A stretch of 51,471 bases of DNA, taken from the IMG/VR virus record IMGVR_UViG_3300028025_001688, positions 1 to 51,471 of that record; one strand, written 5' to 3'. Shown here piece by piece: positions 1 to 7,164 of this stretch; position 1 is the first letter of the stretch; every line of letters begins with the position of its first letter. A program made the position numbers and the translations under genes. The notes beneath the pieces are model-generated. The model ran no database searches, was not told the origin of the DNA, and worked only from the letters and a program-made list of their open reading frames with translations. This stretch comes from a virus.

Positions 1-343
1 TTACAATATCGCCAGCAAGTGGTCTTGCTTTCTCAACTTCAATTTTTACATCAACAACACATGTATGACGATTGTTCTTTACTTTCTGACTTACAACTTT
101 CTTAAGAACACCAGCAGTTTCTATCTCTGTTCTTTTTATAAACTCACATGAAACACCAGTCGAGTTAGTTTCTCTGCATGTATGTCTCTTGATTACCTCA
201 AATTCTTTTTCTGCATATCGTTCCAATGCATTATTAACTGCATATGCTTTGGCTATGTTACAGTCGTTATGTTCGCCTGTACCAAATTCTACATCTGATG
301 CATATACACTACCAGAAATAAGCAGTGCAAGTAGAAATCTCAT
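1..343 (-). CDS. Secreted protein, 3' end beyond the window
   Basis: Open frame of 114 codons starting at the ATG at 343 and running off the left edge, so the C-terminus is missing. The N-terminus (MRFLLALLISGSVYAS) is a typical signal peptide with likely cleavage after YA, so the product should be exported to the periplasm or envelope. The rest has several cysteines and a central stretch rich in Glu/Lys. The start overlaps the stop of the preceding gene by ATGA (343-340), which supports both starts. I do not recognise the family. Confidence 0.75.
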   Translation of the reverse strand, partial: MRFLLALLISGSVYASDVEFGTGEHNDCNIAKAYAVNNALERYAEKEFEVIKRHTCRETNSTGVSCEFIKRTEIETAGVLKKVVSQKVKNNRHTCVVDVKIEVEKARPLAGDIV

Positions 344-825
344 TCTGTTTCATCTTTATTTTCTTCTACCCAATTCTCATGCTCTTCCATTAGACCACCA
401 AAGTCAACCAACTCTTCTGGAAGATCTTCGATTGAAGCACGATCTGTGATATCATACTCATGACAATCATCATATCCATCTACATATGAACCAATATATG
501 CCATACCACCCTCGTGATACAATGCATTTACAGTCCAACCATTATCTTGCATAAATTCATACAAAGTAATTGGTGGAGACCACGGAGAGTCAAAGTGCAT
601 CACAATTGTGGTGTCATCTTCTCGTTGCCAATCATGCGGAGTTATATCCCACTTACAACCCCAGTTGTTGATGTTCCAATCATACCAATTTTCTTCTTGG
701 TCTGCTGGACGAGGACGCAAATGTTGAAAAGGATTACTCTCTTCTTTTTGCAACTCTTGCTCAAGAGCATCAATCTGTTCTTTGCTAGCAGTTAGCGTAG
801 CTGTATTGTAGCACCAATTAGGCAT
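340..825 (-). CDS. Api92-like / YubB ferredoxin-like domain protein
   Basis: 161 residues beginning MPNWCYN, the hallmark start of the Api92-like family found in many phages and plasmids, which carries a ferredoxin-like fold of unknown role. Acidic C-terminal tail. A sigma70-like promoter lies just upstream (852-880), inside the end of the neighbouring gene, so this gene can be transcribed on its own. Function in the phage is not known; an early host-takeover role is only a guess. Confidence 0.7.
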   Translation of the reverse strand: MPNWCYNTATLTASKEQIDALEQELQKEESNPFQHLRPRPADQEENWYDWNINNWGCKWDITPHDWQREDDTTIVMHFDSPWSPPITLYEFMQDNGWTVNALYHEGGMAYIGSYVDGYDDCHEYDITDRASIEDLPEELVDFGGLMEEHENWVEENKDETE

Positions 826-851
826 AGTTCACTCCATTCATAATAAGATTA

Positions 852-880
852 ATTATACTACTCTGCGTCTTGCAACGCAA
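852..880 (-). promoter_or_regulatory. Sigma70-like promoter
   Basis: On the minus strand TTGCGT (880-875) and TATAAT (857-852) are separated by exactly 17 bp. It lies in the last codons of the gene at 858-1295 and points at the gene starting at 825. It lacks the conserved spacer found in the other early promoters of this window. Confidence 0.55.
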
Positions 881-1295
881 CTTTTTCTTTCTTTGCAGGT
901 GCTGGAATAATGCCAGCATCAGATACAAGTTTCCATGTAATCTTAGGATAGAGTTTCTGCAACTTCTGATCCTTAACTGCAATTAGAACTTTTGCTTCTT
1001 CAGGATGAATACCCTCTAGCAATCCTACAAACAAAGACTCTCGTTTGATAGGTTTAAGATCTTCACGCATGAACACATACATTTTCTTTGCTTCAACAAA
1101 CAGGTTTGTATCAGTCATACCCAATGGCTGGTCAGCAGGTTTAAATGGTGGCTCACCCTCTGGTAGAATAAACTTATGTGTAGGTAAAAATGCATGAGCA
1201 AAGATTACCTTGAGTAAGAATTCACTCTTGTAATTGTCAATTGCCTTTGGATTGTCATTAATTTCCTTCAGCATTTCTGTAAGATATTTTTTCAT
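858..1295 (-). CDS. Conserved T4-like phage protein (DUF6433-like)
   Basis: 145 residues from the ATG at 1295, which overlaps the RNase H stop as TAATG; the longer frame to 1331 would run back into RNase H and has no clear ribosome site. The product (MKKYLTEMLKEINDNP...) resembles a small protein family next to RNase H in T4-like marine phages. No catalytic motif seen; predicted soluble and mostly helical at the N-terminus. Probably co-transcribed with RNase H. Function unknown. Confidence 0.7.
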   Translation of the reverse strand: MKKYLTEMLKEINDNPKAIDNYKSEFLLKVIFAHAFLPTHKFILPEGEPPFKPADQPLGMTDTNLFVEAKKMYVFMREDLKPIKRESLFVGLLEGIHPEEAKVLIAVKDQKLQKLYPKITWKLVSDAGIIPAPAKKEKVALQDAE

Positions 1296-2188
1296 TAAAA
1301 GTCCTCGATTTCGTCTAATAGTAATCGGCAACGATGTTCCATAAGATAATTCATAATAGACATCTTATCGCCCTTTGGTTTACTACTTATGTATGATACA
1401 ATAATTGATTCTTTAACATCAGGCGGAATATGATCAAAGTCCACAAGAGTCGTATTACGATGCCAATTGCGTCTTTCTTCATCATTCCTACAAGCAGTAA
1501 AACCATTATCAAAAAATTCTTGTAGTCGTTTAGCACTCATTGGCTTTTGTCGTTCGCCCTTCATGAATACATCGTCTTTGCTTAGGATATTTGGCACTCC
1601 ATCACCAGTATCACCCTTAACGATATGCTCAATCTTATGTTCGATAATTTCTTTCTTTGTTGCAGTAATATATTTCTTCTGCATTGGAGACCACTGCTTA
1701 ACAGTAGGATACAATTGCAGTTGCTTGAAGTCTTTATCAGACGACAAGATCAAAATCTTCTGTGGTTCTTCAACCAATCCCTCTTGAATTAAGAGATTCT
1801 CTTGAAGATATTGTGTCATAACTGCAATGATATCATCTGCTTCTGCACGATCAATATGCATAACACGATATGGAAAGTGTTGTGAAATATCCTCACGCAT
1901 TTCTGATAGCGTATCAAAGATCAACTTCCAATCGAGATCTGATTTATCACGATTGCTCTTACGCATACCTTTATAGAACTCAAAGAATTCCTTACGCCAA
2001 TACTTACGACCATCGCAACAAATGACTAACTCGCCATACTCTTTACCATACTTCTTCTTGTATGATTTAAGGGTGGACAAAGTCACATGACGAATAAGAT
2101 TCTTCACTTCGGACTCTGTCCCCTTCAACTCACGCTGGAAGGTAAGGATGGCTGCAAGTGCCACCTGACTATAATCAACTAATATCAT
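1295..2188 (-). CDS. rnh: RNase H / 5'-3' exonuclease (T4 Rnh-like, FEN family)
   Basis: 297 residues from the ATG at 2188 (TGATG overlap with the upstream gene). Removes RNA primers and flaps during lagging-strand synthesis. FEN-type acidic motifs are in order: VDYS near the start, CCDGRKYWR, EADDIIA, SSDKDFKQLQ and GDTGDGVPN. The length matches T4 RNase H (about 305 residues). The C-terminus ends in LDEIEDF, hydrophobic and acidic. Downstream of an early-type promoter at 3333-3361 with the 371-residue gene. Confidence 0.93.
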   Translation of the reverse strand: MILVDYSQVALAAILTFQRELKGTESEVKNLIRHVTLSTLKSYKKKYGKEYGELVICCDGRKYWRKEFFEFYKGMRKSNRDKSDLDWKLIFDTLSEMREDISQHFPYRVMHIDRAEADDIIAVMTQYLQENLLIQEGLVEEPQKILILSSDKDFKQLQLYPTVKQWSPMQKKYITATKKEIIEHKIEHIVKGDTGDGVPNILSKDDVFMKGERQKPMSAKRLQEFFDNGFTACRNDEERRNWHRNTTLVDFDHIPPDVKESIIVSYISSKPKGDKMSIMNYLMEHRCRLLLDEIEDF

Positions 2189-3303
2189 CAAAATGCTCCC
2201 AGCAAAATACACTCTTCATTAATACGACCATTCGGCACAGTTGGCTTTGTGGTCAATGTCTTCATCGCACTATTCAATGGTCGTTTACCTAATGTCAATC
2301 CTTTAAAGAATACATCTGGCTTACGCAACATTAGTGTCTTAGATTCTTTCACATCAAAGCCAATCAGAGTCGTACCCTTAACTGTCAGCACATCATTGAT
2401 GGCTTTATACACAGTCACCTTACGATACTTCGTGTTGTATACCCATACTTCAGACGATCCAACGATAGTCTCTGGCTTGATAGACTTGAGATTGAACTCA
2501 GCAAATTCTTTCATATACTTCATTTTGGCAACCACTTTACTCGGTGGTTGTGGTTTGCGTTTGCGTGGTGCACGACTTGCTTTGGCAGTTTGCACTTGTT
2601 GCTGGCAATCAGCAATCATAGTCTCAATAAACTCTGCAAACTTCTTAAGTTCTCTCTTCGTAAAGTGTGAGTATCCTTCAGCAAGTTGCTCATCGTCGCC
2701 ATCAATGGCTTCACGAATTTCTTGTGCAGTGCCAACAAACAATTCACCGATTCGTTTAGCAATGGGTGCACTCACCTCATTTGACATGAGATAATTCTTA
2801 GCAGAGAATGTGCTCTTACCTTTAGTGACAACCCACTCGTCAATCGCACCTTCGAATTCACCAGCATGTTCTCTGGCTTTTTCTTCCATTCGTTCTTGAA
2901 TGCTAATTACATTTGTTGGTGTTTTCACAATCTCAATCTCTTCGATATATTTCTTGGCATCATCCAATAACTCTTTCAATCTATTTGTAAAGAATGGACT
3001 AGCATTATTTAATTGCTTTAAGTCTGTCTGATCATTGGACATGATGCGACATAGTGAACCAAATGTCTGAAATTTATGATCGGGGAGTTTCTTAAGTTGT
3101 TTGGCAATCTTGGGTTCTTTCTTTGAGAAGAACTCAATCGCAAATAACTTCTGCTCTTTCGCACCAGTGTACGCAGAGTAATAAGCCAACGCACGACTCA
3201 AACTACTCGTATAGTTCAGTTGGTCGATTGTTGGTTCGTGTTTCTTTTGTGATGCAAGAATTGCATTATTCTTTGCACGACGCTTTGCAGTATTCACAGC
3301 CAT
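2188..3303 (-). CDS. Conserved phage protein of unknown function
   Basis: 371 residues. The N-terminal two thirds is predicted helical and charged; a basic patch (SRAPRKRKPQPPSK, around residues 243-256) separates it from a C-terminal part that looks beta-rich (SSEVWVYNTKYRKVTVYKA). The ATG at 3303 is preceded by GGAGG and by a strong early promoter whose leader is about 25-30 nt. I associate this protein with the RNase H neighbourhood of T4-like marine phages; a nucleic-acid-binding role is only an inference from the basic linker. Confidence 0.75.
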   Translation of the reverse strand: MAVNTAKRRAKNNAILASQKKHEPTIDQLNYTSSLSRALAYYSAYTGAKEQKLFAIEFFSKKEPKIAKQLKKLPDHKFQTFGSLCRIMSNDQTDLKQLNNASPFFTNRLKELLDDAKKYIEEIEIVKTPTNVISIQERMEEKAREHAGEFEGAIDEWVVTKGKSTFSAKNYLMSNEVSAPIAKRIGELFVGTAQEIREAIDGDDEQLAEGYSHFTKRELKKFAEFIETMIADCQQQVQTAKASRAPRKRKPQPPSKVVAKMKYMKEFAEFNLKSIKPETIVGSSEVWVYNTKYRKVTVYKAINDVLTVKGTTLIGFDVKESKTLMLRKPDVFFKGLTLGKRPLNSAMKTLTTKPTVPNGRINEECILLGAF

Positions 3304-3332
3304 AGGTTTGTAACCTCCATAATATAATATCT

Positions 3333-3361
3333 ATTATACCGCAAGTCGCAATTAAAGACAA
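3333..3361 (-). promoter_or_regulatory. Early-type promoter with conserved spacer
   Basis: Minus strand TTGTCT (3361-3356), 17 bp spacer starting TTAATTGC, then TATAAT (3338-3333). The same spacer start recurs at 6218, 30590, 49220 and 49877. Drives the gene starting at 3303. Confidence 0.8.
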
Positions 3362-3364
3362 GCA

Positions 3365-3622
3365 CTATTTTGCAGTAATTTTCTCGTAGAGAGCAACGAA
3401 GTCCTCGTGGTCTGCAACTTCTTGATGCAGATTCTGCTTGTGATATGTTTTTGCAATCTTGGAAATAACTTTCTTTGGAATTTGCAAAGTGTCTGACTGA
3501 TCTTTTACGATCTCTTTAATCAGATCTCGTTCTGCTTCAGTTCGTGTCATTGAATCACTAATCTCACGAATGGCTTTTTGCAAGTCATTCTTTTGCTCTG
3601 GTGTTAAAGCATAATTCATCAT
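3365..3622 (-). CDS. dsbA: DsbA-like double-stranded DNA-binding protein
   Basis: 85 residues; the second ATG (3619) has better spacing from AAGGA than the first (3622). The C-terminal half, with R..LIKEIV, then K.I..YHKQN and the acidic end EDFVALYEKI, resembles T4 DsbA, a small DNA-binding protein that affects late transcription. The match is by pattern and length (T4 DsbA is 89 residues) rather than high identity. Start overlaps the stop of the upstream membrane-protein gene. Confidence 0.55.
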   Translation of the reverse strand: MMNYALTPEQKNDLQKAIREISDSMTRTEAERDLIKEIVKDQSDTLQIPKKVISKIAKTYHKQNLHQEVADHEDFVALYEKITAK

Positions 3623-3822
3623 TTATCCTTTTTGTAACTAATAGATGTTTTAAAGAAAATTTGTAGTAGGACAACTGCTGACCAAGTCTCCAGCGTATAA
3701 GGGATAGTCAGCGAGAACAAAGTGTTCACTGCCCAAATAGTTAAGAGTGGAAATACAATAGCAATACCAATAATAATGGCGATGCCTACAATCACTCCAA
3801 ATGTTGTTAAGATTTTATTCAT
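3619..3822 (-). CDS. Small membrane protein
   Basis: 67 residues with two hydrophobic segments (about residues 6-32 and 36-60) and a basic tail (SYKKDK). A family of short inner-membrane proteins of this kind, with the IWAVNTLF motif, recurs in T4-like phages. No enzymatic motif. Overlaps both neighbours by 4 bases, so it is translationally coupled. Function unknown. Confidence 0.65.
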   Translation of the reverse strand: MNKILTTFGVIVGIAIIIGIAIVFPLLTIWAVNTLFSLTIPYTLETWSAVVLLQIFFKTSISYKKDK

Positions 3823-4121
3823 AGATTAAAACTCACTTTCGTTACGGATTCCCAGCGGAAGGATCTCCATTCTTGTTTTTCTGTATCGAAGACACGAACT
3901 GCGGATCCAGAAGTTTGGCTACTTTTTCCTTCGTTGGTTGGTGTCTTGTCTGCTGGAATTCGTCCTGCACTGAGAGTGCATCGCATATCTCTAACTGTAC
4001 CATCTTTTTTGGTGAAAGTAATGCACAAATCTTTGGCATTTTCATCGTGAAGTATCCCTAGAGTCCATGTTTTAAATTCCTCGAATTCTTTATCCGTTTT
4101 GAACACTGTCTGAAATGTCAT
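3819..4121 (-). CDS. SH3-barrel-like phage protein (DUF2693-like)
   Basis: 100 residues from the ATG at 4121; the frame extends to a TTG at 4127, but the ATG has a GAGAG ribosome site at good spacing. The pattern KKDGTVRDMRCTL ... VFDTEKQEWRSFRWESV is typical of small phage proteins predicted to adopt an SH3-like barrel. Overlaps the preceding gene by about 30 bases in another frame. Role unknown; likely a small early protein. Confidence 0.65.
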   Translation of the reverse strand: MTFQTVFKTDKEFEEFKTWTLGILHDENAKDLCITFTKKDGTVRDMRCTLSAGRIPADKTPTNEGKSSQTSGSAVRVFDTEKQEWRSFRWESVTKVSFNL

Positions 4122-4356
4122 TGTCAATTCTCTCTTTCATATCATTAAAAATTGGACCAAAAAATTCTTTAAACTCTTTTGGAGAAAAGAAAGAAGTGTG
4201 TCCAGTGTCAATTATAACTTTACCATTATCATCAGTCAACTTATTCTTGATTGTGAATTCAATCGTTTCATAAGATGTACCCATGTTATGTTCCTTAATC
4301 TTAACAGTCTTTAACAGACCATTGCGATAGAACTCTGCCTCATAATTAAGACTCAT
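4090..4356 (-). CDS. Small conserved protein
   Basis: 88 residues from the ATG at 4356 (MSLNYEAEFYRNG), preceded by AAGGA at 5 bases. The longer frame to 4449 is rejected because it would cover the small basic protein at 4346-4483. The product is soluble, with an N-terminal half that looks beta-rich and an acidic helical C-terminus. Not recognised beyond being phage-typical. Confidence 0.6.
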   Translation of the reverse strand: MSLNYEAEFYRNGLLKTVKIKEHNMGTSYETIEFTIKNKLTDDNGKVIIDTGHTSFFSPKEFKEFFGPIFNDMKERIDNDISDSVQNG

Positions 4357-4483
4357 ATGTGTCCTTTTTGTGCTTAGGTTTACGAATGTACTGAACCTTG
4401 CTCTCCACTTTTCGCATGCGATACTTTGGAGTGCGGAGATCCTTTGCAATAGGATTTCTAGGTTTCAAGGTTCTATTATACAT
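4346..4483 (-). CDS. Small basic protein, 45 aa
   Basis: Complete 45-residue frame starting at the ATG at 4483 and ending TAA at 4348-4346: MYNRTLKPRNPIAKDL, then RTPKYRMRKVESK and KHKKDTYES. Very basic. The NRxLKPRNPxAKDLRTPKYR pattern is one I recognise from tiny proteins of T4-like phages. It starts one base after the upstream stop (4484) and overlaps the next gene by 11 bases. Probably nucleic-acid-binding from composition; function unknown. Confidence 0.7.
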   Translation of the reverse strand: MYNRTLKPRNPIAKDLRTPKYRMRKVESKVQYIRKPKHKKDTYES

Positions 4484-4720
4484 TTACTTTCTTTGCAAGG
4501 CAAATTTCTTTAGGTATTCTTTTGCTTCTTTATATTGTGTTTGTTCTATTGCTTCTTCAGCGTGTGCAAGGATAATCATCTCTTGCAAATAGTCTGCAAG
4601 TTTTTGGTCTTCATCATCCAATAAATTGTACCACTCGAAGAACTCTTCTTCTGTCTCAAGAGTCCACATATGGTCTAACATTTCGACTTCATAAGGTGAT
4701 AGATTATTAATCTGAATCAT
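4484..4720 (-). CDS. Small acidic phage protein
   Basis: 78 residues, all predicted helical and acidic (MIQINNLSPYEVEMLDHMW...). The opening NNLSPYEVxMLDxMW recurs in a widespread small phage family. ATGA overlap with the MazG-like gene. No known function. Confidence 0.65.
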   Translation of the reverse strand: MIQINNLSPYEVEMLDHMWTLETEEEFFEWYNLLDDEDQKLADYLQEMIILAHAEEAIEQTQYKEAKEYLKKFALQRK

Positions 4721-5007
4721 TTTATGTTACTCCACTTTGCAAGTTTATGTCTTTTATTTACTGTGGCACGATGCACAACATTCGCATCTAGAATTTGATT
4801 CTCTATCATAAGATCAATCATGCACAATAGATCGCCAACTTCTTCTTCGAGTCGTTCACGATTAGTAAATCCATTATGCTCACCTTCAATTCCAAATCGA
4901 AATACTTTACTTATTGCTTGTGTGACTTCAGCACACTCTTCTTGAGCAATAAGAAGAATCTCTTTGTTCTGTTCATTAATCGCTTTATTCAATACAAACT
5001 TATCCAT
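4717..5007 (-). CDS. MazG-like nucleotide pyrophosphohydrolase
   Basis: 96 residues from the ATG at 5007 (MDKFVLNKAINEQ). Contains the MazG/all-alpha NTP pyrophosphatase signature: EECAEV at about residues 22-27, followed by RLEEEVGDLLCMIDLM, giving the ExxE-12to28-ExxD metal-binding pattern. Would hydrolyse (d)NTPs to monophosphates, possibly cleaning the nucleotide pool or altering host nucleotide signalling; substrate unknown. Phage MazG is common in marine myoviruses. Confidence 0.75.
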   Translation of the reverse strand: MDKFVLNKAINEQNKEILLIAQEECAEVTQAISKVFRFGIEGEHNGFTNRERLEEEVGDLLCMIDLMIENQILDANVVHRATVNKRHKLAKWSNIK

Positions 5008-5008
5008 T

Positions 5009-5221
5009 TTACATCCTATAAAAAATTCCACCGACATACACGAGCAGTAAACCAGCGTTCACTGCAATCATCGCTTTTTCTTTGATTAGGACACCCCAAA
5101 TCAAAAACAAGAAAGCACCTAAATTTAACAGCCAGATGTTTAATGGGTCAATCATTAATGCAGTTGCGATAGCACCTGCGATTGTAACGATGGTGGCAAC
5201 CCACTTCAACACATTAATCAT
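5009..5221 (-). CDS. Small membrane protein
   Basis: 70 residues, three closely spaced hydrophobic segments (about 8-24, 29-46, 51-66) with an internal KEKAM loop. Resembles a short membrane family (LNLGAFLFLIWG ... IKEKAMIAVNAGLL) common in T4-like phages. Overlaps its upstream neighbour by 4 bases. Function unknown. Confidence 0.65.
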   Translation of the reverse strand: MINVLKWVATIVTIAGAIATALMIDPLNIWLLNLGAFLFLIWGVLIKEKAMIAVNAGLLLVYVGGIFYRM

Positions 5222-5427
5222 CTTACTTCCTCAACAGTTACACGATAACACTTTCCATTTCTGTCAACAACAGACATGGTCTTTTTGGTAGAAAGGAATT
5301 CTCCCTTCTCTCCGAGATCCCACTGGATCTTTCCAACATTATCAATGTAAGACATATAATTATTAGTCGAGTCTTTCTTCATTGATTCGCTAATCACTTT
5401 AGCGATGTAATCACAATATGCTAACAT
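5218..5427 (-). CDS. Small hypothetical protein
   Basis: 69 residues beginning MLAYCDYIAKVISESMKK; the C-terminal part appears beta-rich (MSVVDRNGKCYRVTVEEVR). AAGGAG sits at good distance from the start. It is the first gene after a 187-base leader containing repeated stem-loops (5449-5584). Not recognised. Confidence 0.6.
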   Translation of the reverse strand: MLAYCDYIAKVISESMKKDSTNNYMSYIDNVGKIQWDLGEKGEFLSTKKTMSVVDRNGKCYRVTVEEVR

Positions 5428-5448
5428 AACAACTCCTTCAAAATTAGT

Positions 5449-5584
5449 GCTGGTTTTTCTTTATAGTCTGTAACCAGCAAAAATAGACTGCATCAGTTTA
5501 TGACTCTTTCTTTATAGTCTCTCAGTCAAAGGACGCAACGACCTGTAGATATAGACTGCTGTTTTGGCTGTTTAAAGTCTGCCA
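5449..5584 (-). repeat. Tandem stem-loops with shared loop sequence
   Basis: The 187-base gap between genes (5428-5614) holds at least three small inverted repeats. Hairpin 1: GCTGGTT (5449-5455) with AACCAGC (5472-5478). Hairpin 2: TGACT (5501-5505) with AGTCA (5524-5528). Both loops contain TTTCTTTATAGTCT. Hairpin 3 is weaker: TGGC (5565-5568) with GCCA (5581-5584), loop TTTAAAGTCT. The stems differ while the loop is kept, as expected of an RNA element. ATAGACTGC also recurs at 5483 and 5551. Lies in the 5' leader of the gene at 5218-5427. Confidence 0.6.
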
Positions 5585-5614
5585 CGGATATTCCTCCAGT
5601 AAGACTTTGGGGTT

Positions 5615-5851
5615 TTAATCCCAACTCTTTTTACCACCAAACTGCTCATTGTATTCGTAACCCATAAAGTATGCACGCATTTCTGCAATACTCATATCTT
5701 TAGGTTCAACTCGTTTACCATGACCAGTTCCCTCTGGATACCAGTGTGGATCTTGTGGACGACTGTACCAGCTATCAGCACTGCCACGATCGAAGGGACT
5801 TCCATGAGTACGATCAAAAGTTTGACCACGATATTCAATAGGTTTAAGCAT
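5615..5851 (-). CDS. Small hypothetical protein with FDRGSADSWY motif
   Basis: 78 residues from the ATG at 5851, chosen because GGAG lies 7 bases upstream; the longer frame to 5902 runs through the preceding gene. Contains SPFDRGSADSWYSR followed by PHWYPEG, a pattern shared by small proteins of many large phages. C-terminus YNEQFGGKKSWD. Probably soluble; function unknown. Confidence 0.65.
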   Translation of the reverse strand: MLKPIEYRGQTFDRTHGSPFDRGSADSWYSRPQDPHWYPEGTGHGKRVEPKDMSIAEMRAYFMGYEYNEQFGGKKSWD

Positions 5852-6029
5852 TTTGTTCTCCATAAGACATAAATTCATGTTGTTTCTGCAATTCAAGTTC
5901 ATGACGCTGAAAAATGTATTGCATCGCTAAATCATAAGAAACACCGAGTTGATTGCTAATTTCAGTAGCAGTGAAACCCTGCTCGACCATTTCTTCCAAA
6001 GTAATCAAAGACTCTTTTAATTTACCCAT
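5844..6029 (-). CDS. Small helix-turn-helix protein
   Basis: 61 residues. The segment FTATEISNQLGVSYDLAMQYI (about residues 19-39) fits a helix-turn-helix of the sort in resolvases and small regulators: helix, Gly turn, recognition helix. A small DNA-binding regulator is the simplest reading. Start overlaps the previous stop (TAATG); co-expressed from the early promoter at 6218-6246. Confidence 0.6.
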   Translation of the reverse strand: MGKLKESLITLEEMVEQGFTATEISNQLGVSYDLAMQYIFQRHELELQKQHEFMSYGEQNA

Positions 6030-6187
6030 TATACACGCTCCATTGCTTTAGCACCAGAGTACATCAAACCTAAACCAACTGCAGCAAGAGCAAGTCCTGC
6101 GAACAGAGGATTCTCTGGATTGTCTAGACCACCAACAGCACCAAACACGAGAAGAAACCCAACAACTAAACGAATCGAACCCTTCAT
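6029..6187 (-). CDS. Small membrane protein, 52 aa
   Basis: Start chosen at the ATG at 6187, which follows AAGGAG by 5 bases; the frame to 6250 would begin upstream of the promoter. Two hydrophobic stretches (about 6-20 and 28-44), so a small double-spanning inner-membrane protein. First gene behind the promoter at 6218-6246. Function unknown. Confidence 0.65.
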   Translation of the reverse strand: MKGSIRLVVGFLLVFGAVGGLDNPENPLFAGLALAAVGLGLMYSGAKAMERV

Positions 6188-6217
6188 TGCAACTCCTTTT
6201 TCACTTTTCATACATCT

Positions 6218-6246
6218 ATTATGCCCTAATTTGCAATTAAAGACAA
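6218..6246 (-). promoter_or_regulatory. Early-type promoter with conserved spacer
   Basis: Minus strand TTGTCT (6246-6241), 17 bp spacer beginning TTAATTGCAAATT, then CATAAT (6223-6218). Drives the small-gene cluster from 6187. Sits directly after a terminator (6261-6287). Confidence 0.75.
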
Positions 6247-6260
6247 GCACTTTTTACAAG

Positions 6261-6315
6261 AAAAAACCCCTGTATCTACAGGGGTTTAGGATAACCTTAC
6301 AGCCTGTAGGGTTAT
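6261..6315 (-). terminator. Rho-independent terminator plus second hairpin
   Basis: Hairpin A: AAACCCCTGTA (6264-6274) with TACAGGGGTTT (6277-6287), followed on the minus strand by TTTTTT (6266-6261). Hairpin B: ATAACCTTACA (6291-6301) with TGTAGGGTTAT (6305-6315). A third, shorter inverted repeat CCTAT/ATAGG is at 6328-6343. Ends the transcript carrying 6391-6870. Confidence 0.8.
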
Positions 6316-6390
6316 TTGGAGACGATTCCTATGATTTTATAGGGCAAAAACCACAGTTCCAACATGGCTCTTACCCATACATCAAAAGGA

Positions 6391-6870
6391 TTAATCATTA
6401 CGGAAGTTTCTGTGAGTAGGATCTCCAGGTTCTAAGTCTGGCATTCTAGTCATTACTGGTGCACCTGCACTCATTCCAAAACCAGTAGCACCTGCTGCAA
6501 TTCCACTCATCATTCCACCAATTGATGGACGAGGTGGCATACCACCAGAAGATGGTGCTGGCGCAGGTGGTGTTGGTGGTTTATCCCAACCTTTGTTTGC
6601 TGCTTGTAGTGCTAGTTTCTGTGCTTCAGGATCTTTACCAGCCAACATAATGCCTGACAAAGTTCCAGTCAAGAATGTAGCGATAGGAATAATTAACTCA
6701 AAGAATTTTTGGTCAATTGGAGAGATAGCGTTTAGTGGTTGTGTTACAAAAATAATTGAATATAAAACCACGAAAACGATGCCAGTCAATGTTAGTGCTA
6801 AACAGATTCCGATAAAGAATCTTAGTCGAGCCATCAACTGGTCTTCTGTGTACATAAATTGTTCACTCAT
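6391..6870 (-). CDS. Membrane protein with proline/glycine-rich tail
   Basis: 159 residues from the ATG at 6870, set by GGAG 7 bases upstream and an ATGA overlap with the previous stop. Two transmembrane segments (about residues 17-43 and 55-77), then a soluble Pro/Gly/Met-rich tail with PTPPAPAPSSGGMPP. Topology is compatible with a holin-like or envelope protein but I see no family signature. Last gene of the late membrane/secreted cluster, just before a strong terminator. Confidence 0.6.
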   Translation of the reverse strand: MSEQFMYTEDQLMARLRFFIGICLALTLTGIVFVVLYSIIFVTQPLNAISPIDQKFFELIIPIATFLTGTLSGIMLAGKDPEAQKLALQAANKGWDKPPTPPAPAPSSGGMPPRPSIGGMMSGIAAGATGFGMSAGAPVMTRMPDLEPGDPTHRNFRND

Positions 6871-7148
6871 TTGCATGCTCCTGCTGGTTGTTGACATATT
6901 GGTGCTGGTGTTGCACCCATTGGTTCTACTCTAGTTGGTGGTGGACCAAGTCTAGGATCTCGTTGTCCTTTGAAGATATGTTCAGGACAAGTTCTGGTTA
7001 CATCACATCGAGGCATTTTACACATCTCTTTGTCCCAGTTGTCTGGATCTTGACATGGATATCTAAAACGATCTCCACCGAAGTATGCCAAACCAATTGG
7101 TAACAAAAGAAGTAAAATTATCCATTTAAATAATTTTTTATCATTCAT
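6867..7148 (-). CDS. Cysteine-rich membrane-anchored protein
   Basis: 93 residues: short cytoplasmic basic start (MNDKKLFK), one hydrophobic helix (8-22), then a periplasmic part with eight cysteines (PCQDPDNWDKEMCKMPRCDVTRTCPEHIF...). Odd for a phage: the Cys spacing suggests disulfides in the periplasm. I associate the PCQDP...CK.P.C...TCPE pattern with T4-like marine phages. Function unknown; lies in the cluster with the other exported proteins. Confidence 0.6.
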   Translation of the reverse strand: MNDKKLFKWIILLLLLPIGLAYFGGDRFRYPCQDPDNWDKEMCKMPRCDVTRTCPEHIFKGQRDPRLGPPPTRVEPMGATPAPICQQPAGACK

Positions 7149-7164
7149 GGTCAGTTCCTTATTA

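Noticed and set aside
1467-1787. Plus-strand open frame of about 106 codons
   Set aside because: Antisense to RNase H, whose catalytic motifs lie on the minus strand; no ribosome site and unlikely composition.
2249-2794. Plus-strand open frame of 181 codons
   Set aside because: Antisense to the 371-residue gene, which has a promoter and ribosome site; a shadow due to codon bias.
5428-5614. tRNA or tRNA-like gene in the largest gap
   Set aside because: Stem-loops present but no cloverleaf, no T-loop GTTCGA-type sequence and no acceptor stem.
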